Shown here piece by piece: positions 23,103 through 33,457 of a stretch of DNA of 64,000 nucleotides. The DNA comes from Streptomyces lucensis JCM 4490 (GTDB lineage Bacteria > Actinomycetota > Actinomycetes > Streptomycetales > Streptomycetaceae). Position 1 is the stretch's first letter. Every line of letters starts with the position of its first letter. Made by a program: the position numbers and the translations under genes. The notes under the pieces are model-generated. The model did not search any database and was not told where the DNA came from. It saw nothing but the letters and a program-made list of their open reading frames with translations. Location of the stretch: positions 1-64,000 of the forward strand of contig NZ_BMUE01000009.1 of assembly GCF_014650035.1 (NCBI RefSeq), read 5' to 3'.

Positions 23103-24458
23103 ATGCGGGGGATCCTCCGGTACCCGGTCCGGCGCATGGAGCGCGCGGGCCTGCACACCGGGCTCAGATGGAAGCTCAGCGCGGCGATCGCGGCGGTTTC
23201 CGGGCTGGTGGCGATCGTGCTGAGCCTGGTCGTGCACAACGCGGCCCGGGTCTCGATGCTCGACAACGCACGCGACCTGGCCAACCAGCGCGTCCAGATA
23301 GCGCAGCGCAACTACGAGCTGAACCGGCGGCCGAACTTCCCCAACATCAAGGTCGACGACCCCGAGCTGCCGGCCACGCTGCGCGAGAAGGTCGAACAGG
23401 GCCGCAGGGCGAGCGACGTCAGCGACCACGGCGAAGGACCTGACATCTGGGCGGCCGTGCCGGCGAAGGACGGGCACGTGCTGTCCCTGCACAGCAACAT
23501 GCCGGATCGTTCCACCGACGTGATGAAGGACCTCGACCAGGCGCTGGTCATCGGCTCCGTCGCGGTCGTGCTCGGCAGCAGCGCGCTCGGCGTGCTGATC
23601 GGCGGGCAGCTGTCCCGGCGGCTGCGCAAGGCGGCCGCCGCCGCGGGCCGGGTCGCCAAGGGCGAGACCGAGGTCCGGGTGCGGGAGGCCATCGGCGGGG
23701 TCGTACGGGACGAGACCGACGATCTCGCGCTCGCGGTGGACGCCATGGCGGACGCGCTGAAGCAGCGGCTGGAGGCCGAGCGGCGGGTCACCGCCGACAT
23801 CGCGCACGAGCTGCGCACCCCGGTGACGGGTCTGCTGACGGCCGCCGAGCTCCTGCCGCCCGGCCGCCCGACCGAACTCGTGCTGGACCGGGCCAAGGCC
23901 ATGCGCACCCTCGTCGAGGACGTGCTGGAGGTGGCCCGTCTCGACGGGGCCTCGGAGCGGGCCGAGCTGCAGGACATCATGCTGGGCGAGTTCGTCGCCC
24001 GCCGGGTCGCCGCGAAGGACCCGGACATCACCGTGCGGGTGGTCCACGAGTCGGAGGTCACCACCGACCCCCGGCGCCTGGAGCGGGTCCTGTTCAACCT
24101 GCTGGCCAACGCGGCCCGGCACGGCCGGCCACCGATCGAGGTGACCGTCGAGGGCCGGGTCATCCGTGTGCGCGACCACGGGCCCGGCTTCCCGGCGGAA
24201 CTGCTCGCCGAGGGGCCGAGCCGCTTCCGCACCGGGAGTAAGGACCGCGCCGGTCAGGGGCACGGGCTGGGGCTGACCATCGCGGCCGGCCAGGCCCGGG
24301 TCCTGGGCGCCCGGCTCACGTTCCGCAACGTGCAGCCCGCCGGAACCCCCGTCGGCGTCCCGGCGGAGGGCGCGGTGGCCGTGCTGTGGCTGCCGGAGCA
24401 CGCGCCGACCAGCACCGGGAGCTACCCGACGCTGCCGCGGCAGGGGAACGGACGCTGA
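23103..24458 (+). CDS. cseC: Sensor histidine kinase CseC
   Basis: A 451-residue membrane kinase. Membrane segments at about 24-44 and 147-169 bound an outer sensor loop of roughly 100 residues. A HAMP-like linker follows, then His235 in ADIAHELRTP, the N-box NLLANAARHG, and glycine boxes DHGPGFP and GHGLGLTIA. It senses cell-envelope damage, such as that caused by wall-active antibiotics, and phosphorylates CseB. An alternative ATG lies 33 bases downstream. It is the last gene of the operon, before a strong terminator. Confidence 0.95.
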   Translation: MRGILRYPVRRMERAGLHTGLRWKLSAAIAAVSGLVAIVLSLVVHNAARVSMLDNARDLANQRVQIAQRNYELNRRPNFPNIKVDDPELPATLREKVEQGRRASDVSDHGEGPDIWAAVPAKDGHVLSLHSNMPDRSTDVMKDLDQALVIGSVAVVLGSSALGVLIGGQLSRRLRKAAAAAGRVAKGETEVRVREAIGGVVRDETDDLALAVDAMADALKQRLEAERRVTADIAHELRTPVTGLLTAAELLPPGRPTELVLDRAKAMRTLVEDVLEVARLDGASERAELQDIMLGEFVARRVAAKDPDITVRVVHESEVTTDPRRLERVLFNLLANAARHGRPPIEVTVEGRVIRVRDHGPGFPAELLAEGPSRFRTGSKDRAGQGHGLGLTIAAGQARVLGARLTFRNVQPAGTPVGVPAEGAVAVLWLPEHAPTSTGSYPTLPRQGNGR

Positions 24459-24576
24459 CCCGCGCAGGCCCGGCGCCCGCCCGGCCGGCCGCGAACCGGC
24501 CGGGGGCGGCCACGGGGCGGACCGGGAGGACAGCCACTGGACGGACCCGGAAGCCGGCGCGGGACAGGCTGAATGG

Positions 24577-24615
24577 GGAAGACCCCCGGGGGCGGACACC
24601 GACCGGGGGTCTTCC
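24577..24615. terminator. Bidirectional terminator between cseC and the MFS gene
   Basis: GGAAGACCCCCGG and GGGGTCTTCC-type arms (24577-24589 with 24603-24615) form a perfect 13-base stem followed by a pyrimidine-rich stretch, between convergent genes. Confidence 0.85.
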
Positions 24616-24636
24616 TTCGCTTCTGGCGGGCGGGAC

Positions 24637-26214
24637 TCAGACCGCCTCGATCACCTGCACCGGTGCCACGTCGTCGCCGTCCTGCGGGGACGCCGGCTTC
24701 TGCGGCCCGCTGCGCAGCGGCACCTCCTTGACGAACAACGCCATGATCAGCACCGGCACGGCGACCGCCGCACCCAGCAGGAACGCCGAGTGGGTACCGG
24801 AGGACACCGCGTGCTGGTACGCCTCCCGCGCCGCCGCTGGCAGCTTCTCCAGGCTCTTCGCGTCCAGTTGCGCCGACTTCTCCGTGATGTTCTTGCCCAG
24901 CGCGCCGGCCCGCTCGGCCATCACGTCCTGGACCCGGTGGTTGAACAGCGCGCCCATGATGGCCACACCGAAGGAGGAGCCGAGCGTCCGGAACAGGGTG
25001 GTGGACGAGGACGCCACACCCATGTCCTTCATCTCGACGCTGTTCTGCGCCACCAGCATGGTGATCTGCATCAGGCAGCCCATGCCCGCGCCGACCACGG
25101 CCATGTAGATGCCGGAGGTCAGCCGGGTGGTGTCCGTGTCCATCAGCGACAGCAGGTACAGGCCGACGATCATCAGCGCGCCACCGGCGATCGGGAACGC
25201 CTTGTAGCGGCCGCTGTTGGTCGTGACCCGGCCGGCGACCATCGAGGTCACGAGCATCGCGCCGAGCATCGGCAGCAGCAGCAGACCGGAGTTGGTCGCG
25301 GAGGCGCCCTGAACCGCCTGCTGGTACAGCGGCAGGAAGAGCGTGGCGCCGAACATCACGAAGCCGGTGATGAAGCCGATCAGGGACATCAGGGTGAAGT
25401 TGCGGCTGCGGAAGATGTGCAGCGGCACGACCGGATCGGCGGCCTTGGTCTGCCAGAACACGAACCCGACCAGCGCGGCCACGCCGATGCCGATCAGCTC
25501 CATGATCCGCGCGGACGTCCAGGCGTACTCGGTGCCGCCCCAGGTGGTGACCAGGACGATGGAGGTGATGCCGACGGTCAGCAGCAGCACGCCGAGGTAG
25601 TCGATGCCCGCCTTGGCCCGCTTCTTCGGCAGGTGCAGCACGGCGGTGACCAGCGCGAGCGCGACCGCGCCGAGCGGCAGGTTGATGTAGAAGGCCCAGC
25701 GCCAGCCCCAGTTGTCGGTGATGGTGCCGCCGACCAGCGGACCGCCGATCATCGCCAGCGCCATGACGGCGGCCATCATGCCCTGGTACTTGCCCCGCTC
25801 ACGCGGCGGTATGAGGTCGCCGATGATGGCCATGACGCCGACCATCAGACCGCCGGCGCCCAGACCCTGCACGGCGCGGAAGGCGATCAGCTGGCCCATG
25901 TCCTGGGCCATGCCGCTCAGCGCCGAGCCGATCAGAAAGATCACGATCGAGCTGAGGAAGGCGCCCTTGCGCCCGAACATGTCGCCGACCTTGCCCCAGA
26001 TGGGGGTCGAGGCCGCGGTGGCCAGGGTGTACCCGGTGACCACCCAGGACAGGTGCTCCAGGCCGCCCAGCTCGCCCACGATCGTCGGCATCGCCGTACC
26101 GACGATCATGTTGTCCAGCATCGCGAGCATCATCGCGATCATGAGTGCGAGCAGGACGACGCGCACGCTCTTGGGCTGTTTGCCCTCGGTGACGCCGCCG
26201 ACTGTGTCCGCCAT
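24637..26214 (-). CDS. MFS multidrug efflux transporter (DHA2, 14 TM)
   Basis: A 525-residue proton-drug antiporter of the EmrB/QacA type, with about 14 hydrophobic segments. Family motifs are visible: GKVGDMFGRKGAFL (loop 2-3), LDNMIVGTAMPTIVGEL (TM1 motif) and GPLVGGTITDNWGWRWAFYINLPLG (TM5 motif and following loop, split across that region). It is divergent from a TetR repressor gene, with a shared operator between them, so its expression should be induced by a ligand of that repressor. The substrate is unknown. Confidence 0.93.
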   Translation of the reverse strand: MADTVGGVTEGKQPKSVRVVLLALMIAMMLAMLDNMIVGTAMPTIVGELGGLEHLSWVVTGYTLATAASTPIWGKVGDMFGRKGAFLSSIVIFLIGSALSGMAQDMGQLIAFRAVQGLGAGGLMVGVMAIIGDLIPPRERGKYQGMMAAVMALAMIGGPLVGGTITDNWGWRWAFYINLPLGAVALALVTAVLHLPKKRAKAGIDYLGVLLLTVGITSIVLVTTWGGTEYAWTSARIMELIGIGVAALVGFVFWQTKAADPVVPLHIFRSRNFTLMSLIGFITGFVMFGATLFLPLYQQAVQGASATNSGLLLLPMLGAMLVTSMVAGRVTTNSGRYKAFPIAGGALMIVGLYLLSLMDTDTTRLTSGIYMAVVGAGMGCLMQITMLVAQNSVEMKDMGVASSSTTLFRTLGSSFGVAIMGALFNHRVQDVMAERAGALGKNITEKSAQLDAKSLEKLPAAAREAYQHAVSSGTHSAFLLGAAVAVPVLIMALFVKEVPLRSGPQKPASPQDGDDVAPVQVIEAV

Positions 26215-26242
26215 CGTTTTCTCACTCCCCCTGCGGCTGGCA

Positions 26243-26310
26243 CTTACTTGCCGCCCGGCTAGTTCACTACACTGGGAAGGTAACCCGCTACTAGCCGGGC
26301 GTCAAGTAAG
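26243..26310. promoter_or_regulatory. Divergent promoter region with 21-bp inverted-repeat operator
   Basis: Arms at 26243-26263 and 26290-26310 are inverted copies matching at 20 of 21 positions, with 26 bases between. Reading leftwards, TTGACG (26300-26305), 17 bases, and TACCTT (26277-26282) form a strong promoter for the MFS gene whose -35 box lies inside the right arm. Rightwards, TACACT (26268-26273) could serve the TetR gene. Each arm contains an imperfect ACTTG...CTAGT dyad, so each may bind one TetR dimer. Confidence 0.75.
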
Positions 26311-26338
26311 TTTCCGTGGGAGCGCGAGGAGTACGAGG

Positions 26339-26938
26339 ATGGGCGGCACCATGGACGGCACCAAGCAACAGCGCCGCGGCAACACCCGCCAGCGCATCCA
26401 GGACGTGGCGCTCGAACTCTTCGCGGAGCAGGGGTACGAAAAGACCTCGCTGCGCGAGATCGCCGAGCGTCTCGACGTCACCAAGGCGGCCCTGTACTAC
26501 CACTTCAAGACCAAGGAAGAGATCATCGTCAGCCTCTTCGAGGACCTGACGAAGCCGATCGAGGACCTGATCGAGTGGGGCCGGCAGCAGCCGCCCACCC
26601 TGGAGACCAAGCAGGAGCTCGTCCGGCGCTACAGCGAGGCGCTCGCCGGCGCCGAACCACTCTTCCGCTTCATGCAGGAGAACCAGGCGACGGTCCGGGA
26701 GCTGCGCATCGGCGACTCCTTCAAGGACCGGATGCGCGGACTGCGCGACATCCTCATAGATCCCGCGGCGGACCTGGTGGACCAGGTGCGCTCCGTCAGC
26801 GCGATGTTCACGCTGCACGCCGGGATGTTCGTCATGCAGGACCTGGAAGGCGACCCGGTGAAGAAGCGCGAGGCCGTTCTCGAGGTCGCCCTGGGCCTGA
26901 TCGAACAGGCGCACGAGCACGCCCGGGGAAACAGGTAG
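26339..26938 (+). CDS. TetR-family repressor of the divergent MFS gene
   Basis: A 199-residue regulator. The helix-turn-helix is at about residues 15-60 (QRIQDVALELFAEQGYEKTS, LREIAERLDVTKAALYYHF). The C-terminal domain is helical and would bind the inducer. The ATG has a GAGGAGTACGAGG site; a second ATG lies four codons on. Position and the shared inverted-repeat operator make it the likely repressor of both itself and the efflux pump. Confidence 0.9.
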   Translation: MGGTMDGTKQQRRGNTRQRIQDVALELFAEQGYEKTSLREIAERLDVTKAALYYHFKTKEEIIVSLFEDLTKPIEDLIEWGRQQPPTLETKQELVRRYSEALAGAEPLFRFMQENQATVRELRIGDSFKDRMRGLRDILIDPAADLVDQVRSVSAMFTLHAGMFVMQDLEGDPVKKREAVLEVALGLIEQAHEHARGNR

Positions 26939-26962
26939 GGCCTGTCCGGAAGGACAGGCCCT
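26937..26962. terminator. Terminator between TetR and M23 peptidase genes
   Basis: AGGGCCTGTCC and GGACAGGCCCT make a perfect 11-base stem with GGAA loop. It overlaps the TetR stop codon and serves convergent genes. Confidence 0.8.
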
Positions 26963-26994
26963 GGGCGGTCACGCGGGGATCACGACCCCGTGGA

Positions 26995-27546
26995 TCAGAC
27001 CTTCACGCCCTTGGCGTGCAGGAAGGCGACCGGGTCGACGGCGGAGCCGTAGTTCGGGGTCGTACGGATCTCGAAGTGCAGGTGCGGACCGGTCGAGTTG
27101 CCGGTGCTGCCCGACAGGGCGATGTGCTGGCCGGTCTTGACGACCTGGCCGATCTTGACGTCGATCCGGGACAGGTGCGCGTACTGCGAGTAGGTGCCGT
27201 TGTCGTGCTTGATGACGACGGCGTTGCCGTACGCGGGGCCGTCACCGGCGCCGTTGGGGCCGGCCTTGACGACGGTGCCGCCGTGCGCGGCGTTGACGTC
27301 GGTGCCGGTCGGCACGGCGAAGTCCTGGCCGCTGTGCTTGGCGACCCAGTGGCTGCCGGCCTGCATGAAGCTGGCGGAGAGCGTGTACTTCTTCACCGGG
27401 TCGACCCAGGAAGTGGCGGACGGCGCGGCGGCGCTCGCGACCCCGGTACCCAGCACGGCCGCGGCGCCGACTCCGGCGGCCATGACGGTCACACGGTTGC
27501 GGAGCGAGGACGTACGGGAAGAACGGGACGTGACGCGCTGGAACAT
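26995..27546 (-). CDS. Secreted M23-family peptidoglycan peptidase
   Basis: A 183-residue exported zinc endopeptidase. Residues about 1-40 form a signal peptide ending ASAAA. The catalytic domain has the zinc motif HSGQDFAVPTG (HX3D) and HLHFEI (HXH), the LytM/lysostaphin signature. It should cut peptide cross-links or stems of peptidoglycan during growth or spore wall remodelling. No binding domain is attached. A longer start at 27612 is possible. The upstream region is unusually A+T-rich and then carries six direct repeats. Confidence 0.9.
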   Translation of the reverse strand: MFQRVTSRSSRTSSLRNRVTVMAAGVGAAAVLGTGVASAAAPSATSWVDPVKKYTLSASFMQAGSHWVAKHSGQDFAVPTGTDVNAAHGGTVVKAGPNGAGDGPAYGNAVVIKHDNGTYSQYAHLSRIDVKIGQVVKTGQHIALSGSTGNSTGPHLHFEIRTTPNYGSAVDPVAFLHAKGVKV

Positions 27547-27851
27547 GTGGACCTCGTGGGAGTCGGGAACAAATGGACCGCTCGGCGCACAGACATTCAC
27601 CGCGGCGGCCATTCATTGGTAACCCGACACCCCAACCCGCCACAAAGGGGGTGTTCTACGGCACTTCCTAGTAGAAGTCCGGGAAATCACCCACTTCTTG
27701 ACATATAGACCACAGAGCCCTGGCGCCCTGAGCTGGCCGTTTCATGAGCGACTTCCGGTATATGCGTACTTTGTCGCGTTTATCCCTGCACTAATCACTG
27801 TAGTACCGGACATTTCGCCTGTGCCCCATGTCACCGCCCCGGCCTCGCAAT

Positions 27852-28028
27852 GTGACCCAGGCCTCTCGCTTTGCGGCCGACTTGTGTGACCCAGGCCATT
27901 CGCGGCGCAGGGGTTTTGTGACCCAGGCCTCTTCGGGCTTGTCCGGGCATATGTGACCCAGGCCTCGAAAAGCCTCCGGAAAAGTGACCCGCGCCCTCAC
28001 CGTTCCGAAGAAATGTGACGCAGACCCC
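27852..28028 (+). repeat. Array of six GTGACCCAGGCCTC-type direct repeats
   Basis: Copies begin at 27852, 27886, 27918, 27953, 27984 and 28015, spaced 34, 32, 35, 31 and 31 bases. Copies 1, 3 and 4 are GTGACCCAGGCCTC; copy 2 ends CCAT; copies 5 and 6 are degenerate (GTGACCCGCGCCCT, GTGACGCAGACCCC). A/T-rich bases precede most copies. The spacing is close to three helical turns and is not a multiple of three, so it is not coding. The array fills the gap 27547-28140 between divergent genes for an M23 peptidase and an acid phosphatase; the rest of the gap has no gene. A multi-site operator is the best guess. Confidence 0.85.
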
Positions 28029-28140
28029 TATGCGACTACCCGTCGGTAACCCTACGGTTCCCCTCGCGCCACCCTCACCTCAGATCATGCCCCTGACATT
28101 CAGGCACGCACGCGTACCGACGTGAGAGGACCCCCCACCG

Positions 28141-28746
28141 ATGACCCGACGCCCCTGGGCGCGCCGTATGGCCGTTACCACCGTCTCCGTGGCCTCCCTG
28201 GCCGCACTGGCCGCCCCGGCCGAGGCCGCGACCACGAGCAGCTCCTCCGCGAAGGTCGACTACGCCACCTGGCAGCACGACTGCCAGACGGTGATGGACC
28301 AGGCCCTGCCCTACCTGAAGGCCCGCATCGCCGCCGCCGGACCGGGCGAGAAGCAGGCGATCGTCTTCGACATCGACAACACCACGCTGGAGACCGACTT
28401 CGGCTTCAGCTACCCGCAGCCGGCCAACAAGCCCGTCCTGAACGTCGCCCGCTACGCCCAGGAGCACGGCGTCAAGCTGTTCTTCGTGACCGCCCGCCCG
28501 GGCATCGTCTACTGGCCTACCGAGTACAACCTCGAGCACGACGGCTACGAGGTGTCAGGCCTGTACGTCCGTGGCCTGGTCGACCTCTTCAAGGACGTCG
28601 CCGCCTACAAGACCGCCCAGCGCGTCGGCATCGAGAACCAGGGCTACAAGATCATCGCGAACATCGGCAACAGCGCCACCGACCTCTCGGGCGGCCACGC
28701 CGAGAAGACGTTCAAACTGCCCGACTACGACGGCCAGTTGTCGTAG
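28141..28746 (+). CDS. Secreted HAD-family acid phosphatase
   Basis: A 201-residue class B acid phosphatase-like protein. A signal peptide with twin Arg (TRRPWARR then a hydrophobic stretch ending PAEAA) occupies about residues 1-30. The HAD nucleophile motif is FDIDNTTLE and motif II is FFVTARPG. It should release phosphate from organic phosphates outside the membrane. The start follows AGGACCCCCC. The direct-repeat array ends 112 bases upstream. It is convergent with clpC. Confidence 0.88.
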   Translation: MTRRPWARRMAVTTVSVASLAALAAPAEAATTSSSSAKVDYATWQHDCQTVMDQALPYLKARIAAAGPGEKQAIVFDIDNTTLETDFGFSYPQPANKPVLNVARYAQEHGVKLFFVTARPGIVYWPTEYNLEHDGYEVSGLYVRGLVDLFKDVAAYKTAQRVGIENQGYKIIANIGNSATDLSGGHAEKTFKLPDYDGQLS

Positions 28747-28763
28747 GCCGCTGCCCAGGCACG

Positions 28764-28801
28764 CGAGAGGGGCCGGTGCCCGAAGGCACCGGCCCCTCTC
28801 G
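28764..28801. terminator. Bidirectional terminator between the phosphatase gene and clpC
   Basis: A perfect 17-base stem (28764-28780 with 28785-28801) and CGAA loop lie between two convergent genes. Confidence 0.85.
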
Positions 28802-28818
28802 TGGGATCGCCCCGACGC

Positions 28819-31344
<2,526 letters not shown>

Positions 31345-31490
31345 CGTTAATCGCTCCTCAGAGCGGTCAGGCAGTGGGGGGAACTTCCCCTCCCTGTCCT
31401 TCCGCAGCTTAGTCCCGCAAGCGGGGACCGCTCATTCCAACTGCCGACACCGTCGATGGCCTCCTGACCCCTGACGCCGACATCTGCTCC

Positions 31491-31562
31491 AACCCGATGG
31501 TGCGAGACGATGTTCCCGCAGGCCAGACAGTTACCCCAGTCGCCAGTACGCCGATGGCGAAC
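31491..31562 (-). promoter_or_regulatory. Sigma-R-type promoter and ClgR-like box of clpC
   Basis: Reading leftwards, GGGAAC (31512-31517), exactly 18 bases, and GTT (31491-31493) match the sigma-R consensus GGGAAT-N18-GTT at all but one position. About 35 bases upstream, GTTCGC-N5-GCG (31549-31562) matches the ClgR operator form as I remember it. Transcription would start near 31485 and give a 140-base leader. The gap 31345-31773 otherwise holds only the upstream sequence of the divergent gene at 31774. Confidence 0.65.
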
Positions 31563-31773
31563 GTGAGACGTCCCGCGCTGCGTGTCGCCCCCTCCCACTA
31601 GGCATGTCTTACCCGCCGGGACTGACACTCCATGCCGCGCGCCCCTGTGCACTCCGCTATGGGCGAACAACCTTGCGCCTCCCCCGCGCCCCTCGCGCCC
31701 CCTTTTCCGCACTCTGTGCGTTCGACCGGGAGCCCAGCGTAACCCGCGGGTCACTTCGGAGGTTGCACTTGTC

Positions 31774-32397
31774 ATGGCTGGCTCCGTCCGTAGGAACCTC
31801 TCGTTACCCCATCCCCGTCGGCCCCCCGGTCCGGATGCGGAACCGCCCTGCGTTCCCGCGGCCGACCCGGCCGCCCGGGTCAGGTGCTGGTACGAGAACG
31901 ATCTGGGCTGGGCGACGGCGCCCGGACGGCCGCTGCGCCTGCTGACGGGGGTGCGGTTCGACGTCCTGGACGTGCCGGCCGAGGCGGGCGCGGGTGCGCT
32001 CCGGCATCTCGCGCCGGGCTCTCCGGTGGCCTTGCGGGGCGACCGGATGCGGCTGCTGGTGGCCGCGGGCAGTGCGGAGGAGCTGCCGGGGGTGCTGGAC
32101 TGGCTGGAATGGAGCGCCGTCGCCCTCGACCTCGAGGTCCTCGGGGTGGGTGGCTCCATGGAGGCTCCCATGGCGCCGGCCGTGGCCGGCGGCTTCGGGG
32201 AGGGTCCGGGTTCCGTGCAGGGGGCCGCCGTGTGGCTGCGGCCCCCCGGGCCGGGGTGCGAGGCCGATGCCTCGCTGCCGGCCCTGCCGGCCGTGGGACG
32301 CGAGGGGAGCGCCCCCGATCTCGTGCGGCTGCTGGACACGGTGGCGGTTCGGTGCCACCGGCTCCGGCTGCGAAATCAGCCGTTGGCCTTCTCGTAG
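31774..32397 (+). CDS. Conserved hypothetical protein next to lsr2
   Basis: A 207-residue protein. The first 30 residues are Pro/Arg-rich, and then comes a region around CWYENDLGWATAPGRPLRLLTGVRFDVLDVP. That segment resembles the start of bifunctional primase/polymerase-type (SCP1.201-like) proteins found in Streptomyces, but the rest does not let me assign a function. A GGAGG site precedes the ATG. Its last 22 bases overlap the end of lsr2 on the other strand. Confidence 0.75.
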   Translation: MAGSVRRNLSLPHPRRPPGPDAEPPCVPAADPAARVRCWYENDLGWATAPGRPLRLLTGVRFDVLDVPAEAGAGALRHLAPGSPVALRGDRMRLLVAAGSAEELPGVLDWLEWSAVALDLEVLGVGGSMEAPMAPAVAGGFGEGPGSVQGAAVWLRPPGPGCEADASLPALPAVGREGSAPDLVRLLDTVAVRCHRLRLRNQPLAFS

Positions 32398-32711
32398 GCC
32401 TCGCGGATGGACGCCGGAACGCGACCGCGGTCGTTGACGTCGTAGCCGTTCTCCTTCGCCCAGGCGCGGATCGCCGCGGTGTCCTGGTTGCCACCGGAAG
32501 CGGCACGCGCCTTTCCACGCCCCCCAGAGGCACGGCCTCCGGTACGGCGACCGCCCTTCACATAAGGGTCGAGAAGGCCGCGCAGCTTGTCCGCATTGGC
32601 AGTCGTGAGATCGATCTCGTACGTCTTCCCGTCCAGCGCGAACGTCACGGTCTCGTCCGCCTCGCCGCCGTCGAGGTCGTCGACAAGAAGGACCTGAACC
32701 TTCTGTGCCAC
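32376..32711 (-). CDS. lsr2: Lsr2 nucleoid-associated xenogeneic silencer
   Basis: An 111-residue DNA-bridging protein that coats A+T-rich and foreign DNA and silences specialised-metabolite clusters in Streptomyces. The N-terminal oligomerisation domain (about 1-55, AQKVQVLLVDDLDGGEADET) and the C-terminal AT-hook-like RGR in NDRGRVP are present, joined by an Arg/Gly-rich linker. The GTG start follows AAAGGAAATCCG. Length matches the main chromosomal Lsr2. Its 3' end overlaps the convergent gene by 22 bases. Confidence 0.95.
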   Translation of the reverse strand: MAQKVQVLLVDDLDGGEADETVTFALDGKTYEIDLTTANADKLRGLLDPYVKGGRRTGGRASGGRGKARAASGGNQDTAAIRAWAKENGYDVNDRGRVPASIREAYEKANG

Positions 32712-32778
32712 CGGATTTCCTTTCATCGATAACGTTCGGGGTGAGGGGGTCTGCGGCGTCCGCCGTTTCGCCGCCCCT

Positions 32779-32808
32779 GTTATATGCAGTACTGCAGTAC
32801 GTCGGAAA
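32779..32808 (-). promoter_or_regulatory. Putative lsr2 promoter with palindromic spacer
   Basis: Leftward TTTCCG (32803-32808), 18 bases, and TATAAC (32779-32784) precede lsr2. The spacer contains the perfect palindrome GTACTGCAGTAC (32789-32800), also readable as two direct copies of GTACTGCA. A regulator could bind between the two promoter boxes. Confidence 0.5.
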
Positions 32809-32914
32809 GCAAACCGCTTTTGCCGGAAAAACACAAACCCCTGGGAGAGACCCGGCGGACCGGCTCCGCCCGGAAACGTGCGCGTTTCGGACATAGAGGC
32901 ACCGGCAATGACGA

Positions 32915-33448
32915 TCACAGATGCAGAAGCATCCGGCTGTTGCCCAGGGTGTTCGGTTTCACTCGTTCGAGACCGAGGAACTCCGCGACGCCCTCGTCAT
33001 AGGAACGCAACAGCTCCGCGTACACATCGGTGTCGACCGGCGTCTCGCCGATCTCGACGAAGCCGTGCTTCCCGAAGAAGTCGACTTCGAAGGTCAGGCA
33101 GAAAACCCGGCGAACGCCGAGCCAGCGTGCGGTCTGCAGCAACTTCTCCAGCAGCCGGTGGCCGACGCCGGCGCCCTTGAGTCCGGGCTTCACGGCCAGG
33201 GTGCGGACTTCCGCGAGGTCCTCCCACATGACGTGCAGCGCACCGCAGCCGACCACCTCGGCGTTGTCGTCGCGTTCCGCGACCCAGAACTCCTGGATGT
33301 CCTCGTAAAGCGTGACCGTGGCTTTGTCGAGCAGGATGCGGTCACGGGTGTAGTCGTCTAGGAGGCGGCGCACGGCCGGGACATCGCCGGTCCGGGCCCG
33401 CCGGACGGTGACGGCTTTTGCGGGGACTTCGGGACGCTGCGCTGACAT
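32915..33448 (-). CDS. Amino-acid N-acetyltransferase (N-acetylglutamate synthase type)
   Basis: A 177-residue GNAT acetyltransferase of the short, stand-alone kind that makes N-acetylglutamate, the first step of arginine synthesis, as shown for M. tuberculosis Rv2747. The acetyl-CoA loop is VKPGLKGAGVGHRLLEKLL, and LTFEVDFFGKHGFVEIG is a typical ArgA-like segment. A TAGCGT hexamer that overlaps the stop of the upstream blaI-like gene lies six bases before the ATG, so it may also have its own leaderless promoter. Confidence 0.85.
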   Translation of the reverse strand: MSAQRPEVPAKAVTVRRARTGDVPAVRRLLDDYTRDRILLDKATVTLYEDIQEFWVAERDDNAEVVGCGALHVMWEDLAEVRTLAVKPGLKGAGVGHRLLEKLLQTARWLGVRRVFCLTFEVDFFGKHGFVEIGETPVDTDVYAELLRSYDEGVAEFLGLERVKPNTLGNSRMLLHL

Positions 33449-33457
33449 GAGCGGACG

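Noticed and set aside
27547..27850. c-di-AMP (ydaO-type) riboswitch before the M23 peptidase gene
   Set aside because: The region is A+T-rich and long enough, and disA is nearby, but I could not find the conserved ydaO core or its paired stems.
27791..28000. Reverse-strand 69-codon frame with repeated Glu-Ala-Trp-Val-Thr
   Set aside because: The repeat spacing is not a multiple of three, so the peptide repeats are an incidental reading of the DNA repeats and break out of frame in other copies.
27852..28028. CRISPR array
   Set aside because: Repeats are only 14 bases, the last two copies are degenerate, the intervals between copies are only 17-21 bases, and no cas genes are present.
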